DNA of 6,687 nt, taken from contig JBGPBY010000413.1 of assembly GCA_041481485.1 (NCBI GenBank), positions 1 through 6,687 of the forward strand, written 5' to 3'. Positions 5,350-6,687 of this stretch are shown one piece after another. Every line of letters starts with the position of its first letter. The stretch's first letter is position 1. Under the pieces are notes generated by a model. It did not search any database. It was not told where the DNA came from and saw nothing but the letters and a program-made list of their open reading frames with translations. A program made the translations under genes and the position numbers. Source of the DNA: JBGPBY01 sp041481485 (GTDB lineage Bacteria > Acidobacteriota > Terriglobia > 20CM-2-55-15).

Positions 5350-6501
5350 ATGAGTGCAGATGTCCGATTCAACGCGATGTTCTTCCTGCCGTACGTGCAT
5401 CTGCCGAAGAATCACAAAAAGTTCAAGTCGACGTGGGTCGACTTTCCGAATTCCTTTTACGATCCCGAAAAGGGACACAAGCTCTATAAGCGTTATCTAA
5501 GAGAGTTGATATTGGCCGACCGTCTCGGGTATGACGCGGTCGTGGTGAACGAACACCACAACACCGTCTACAGCATGATGGCCACACCAAGTGTCATCGC
5601 GGCCGCCATCATCCCTCAGCTTCGCAAGGCGAAAATCTGCGTGTGGGGCGTGCCGCCGAATTTCATGCTGCCGAACCGGCTCGCGGAAGAGTACGCCATT
5701 CTGGATGTCATGTCGAAGGGACGCCTGGAAGTGGCTTTCCCCCTGGGCACTGGTATGGAGTACTGGTCGAATCCTGTAAATCCGGCCACCGCGCGCGAGA
5801 AATTCAAGGAGTCTCTCAAAATCATCCTTCAGGCTTGGAAAGAAGACGGACCGACGAAGTACTACGGGAAATACTACACGTATAGGTTTTTGAATCCGTG
5901 GCCTCGGCCGTATCAGAAACCGCATCCGCCATGTTACATCGTCGGCAGCGGGAGTCCGGAGACCATCGAACTGGCCGCAGAGTTCGGATTCGGTTACTCC
6001 GCGGTTTTCATTCCGCAGGAAAAGGCCTATGAACTCAATGAGAAACTCCGGCAACGAGCTTCGGATTTCGGTTTCAGCGTCCGGCCGGACCAACTGCCGC
6101 TTTTGACATTTATCTACGTAGCAGAGACGCAGGAAAAGGCCGAGAAGGAATACATCGTTCACCTGCAGCGATTCTTTGAAGACTATGCGCGTAGTACGCC
6201 GCAGTGGCTTGCGCCGCCGGGATATCTCTCCACCGAGCAATTGAAGATTCGCATGGTCGGCGCCGACAAGCTGCATGGCGGCTTCGATTTCAATGCGGTC
6301 AGCAAGTCGTTTTTTGTCGCGGTGGGAACACCGGAAAAGGTTGCCAATCAGCTTGGGGAATGGGGGCTGAAGGCAAAGACAAATCATTTCAACAATGTCT
6401 TGCACGTTGCGGACATGCCTCATGGCAAAACCGTGAGAAACCTGACGCTCTTCGCAGAGGAAGTGATGCCGCGCCTGCGGTCGAAGGGAGTGGCCGTATG
6501 A
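5350..6501 (+). CDS. Luciferase-like (LLM class) flavin-dependent monooxygenase
   Basis: The 383-aa protein belongs to the bacterial luciferase-like monooxygenase family, TIM-barrel enzymes that use reduced FMN or F420. Visible signatures are YDAVVVNEHH (61-70), the block PNRLAEEYAILDVMSKGRLEVAFPLGTG (108-135), the helix REKFKESLKIILQAW (149-163), and YIVGSGSPETIELAAEFGFGY, with a phosphate-binding-like GSGSPET. The length is usual for the family. GAGGGG lies about six bases before ATG 5350. It starts 51 bp after the permease stop, and its stop overlaps the next start (ATGA), so the three genes are probably one transcript. Members of this family oxidise aldehydes, sulfonates, nitrogen compounds or long-chain alkanes, or act as F420 oxidoreductases; the sequence alone does not tell which. 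It has no signal peptide and is cytoplasmic. Confidence 0.9.
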   Translation: MSADVRFNAMFFLPYVHLPKNHKKFKSTWVDFPNSFYDPEKGHKLYKRYLRELILADRLGYDAVVVNEHHNTVYSMMATPSVIAAAIIPQLRKAKICVWGVPPNFMLPNRLAEEYAILDVMSKGRLEVAFPLGTGMEYWSNPVNPATAREKFKESLKIILQAWKEDGPTKYYGKYYTYRFLNPWPRPYQKPHPPCYIVGSGSPETIELAAEFGFGYSAVFIPQEKAYELNEKLRQRASDFGFSVRPDQLPLLTFIYVAETQEKAEKEYIVHLQRFFEDYARSTPQWLAPPGYLSTEQLKIRMVGADKLHGGFDFNAVSKSFFVAVGTPEKVANQLGEWGLKAKTNHFNNVLHVADMPHGKTVRNLTLFAEEVMPRLRSKGVAV

Positions 6502-6687
6502 CCGGGTTTGTACGCGAAGAATACGTCGTCGATGGCGTGAAGACGGTTTTACACGCTGCCGGATCGGGCGAACCTGTGGTTTTTTTTCATGGCGCGGGCA
6601 CCGTGGACGGCTTCGATTTTGCCGAACCGCTGGCAGACAAATTTCGTGTCTACGCCCCGCATCATCCAGGATTCGGATTCTCCGGCG
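6498..6687 (+). CDS. Alpha/beta hydrolase, N-terminal part (cut by window end)
   Basis: The first 63 codons are present. The translation contains EPVVFFHGAGTVDGFDF, with the HG-x-G oxyanion-loop motif after a hydrophobic strand, and VYAPHHPGFGFSG, the typical strand-loop of alpha/beta hydrolases before the first helix region. The catalytic Ser, Asp and His would lie beyond the window. The ATG overlaps the monooxygenase stop (ATGA) and has AGGGAG seven bases upstream, which indicates translational coupling. A run of eight T (6580-6587) lies in the VFF codons. The pairing suggests that it hydrolyses an ester or lactone, perhaps a product of the monooxygenase, but this is inference. It could equally be a C-C hydrolase or haloalkane-type enzyme. 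Confidence 0.85.
   Translation, partial: MTGFVREEYVVDGVKTVLHAAGSGEPVVFFHGAGTVDGFDFAEPLADKFRVYAPHHPGFGFSG

Overview
The window looks like a chromosomal segment of a Gram-negative soil-type bacterium. It encodes an outer-membrane beta-barrel protein with a signal peptide and terminal Phe, an OmpA-like domain protein, moderately GC-rich genes, and dispersed short palindromes with a GGCGGTC-TAT-GACCGCC core. This style of repeat is, from memory, common in Acidobacteriota genomes such as Solibacter/Bryobacter relatives; the assignment is an inference, not something the sequence proves.

Layout. Positions 1-280 hold no gene but three palindromic repeat structures (1-97, about 135-160, and an 80-bp near-perfect palindrome at 189-268). 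From 3405 down to 281 a run of minus-strand genes reads, in transcription order: a 97-aa tail-anchored coiled-coil protein; a trypsin-like serine protease with an intact H/D/S triad and no convincing signal peptide; a bitopic/hairpin inner-membrane protein with a C-terminal OmpA-like peptidoglycan-binding domain; a doubtful 106-aa small exported protein; and a secreted 8-strand-type outer-membrane beta-barrel protein. The 80-bp palindrome lies just after the last stop and is a good candidate terminator or 3' stabiliser for this run.

A 101-bp hairpin element (3441-3541; 42-bp perfect inverted repeat with a 17-nt loop and tandem TGTTCA heptamers) occupies the divergent intergenic region. To its right the plus strand carries a lactate permease family transporter (3592-5298), a luciferase-like flavin-dependent monooxygenase (5350-6501) and the first 63 codons of an alpha/beta hydrolase (6498 onward, ATGA overlap with the monooxygenase stop). 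These three look like a small uptake-and-catabolism operon; the substrate is not evident.

The most interesting part is the minus-strand cluster. It pairs a probably cytoplasmic trypsin-fold protease with two inner-membrane proteins and an outer-membrane barrel, so the set could form an envelope-spanning unit. I recognise each protein only at family level and know of no named system with this composition. No tRNA, rRNA, CRISPR array, transposase or integrase is visible.
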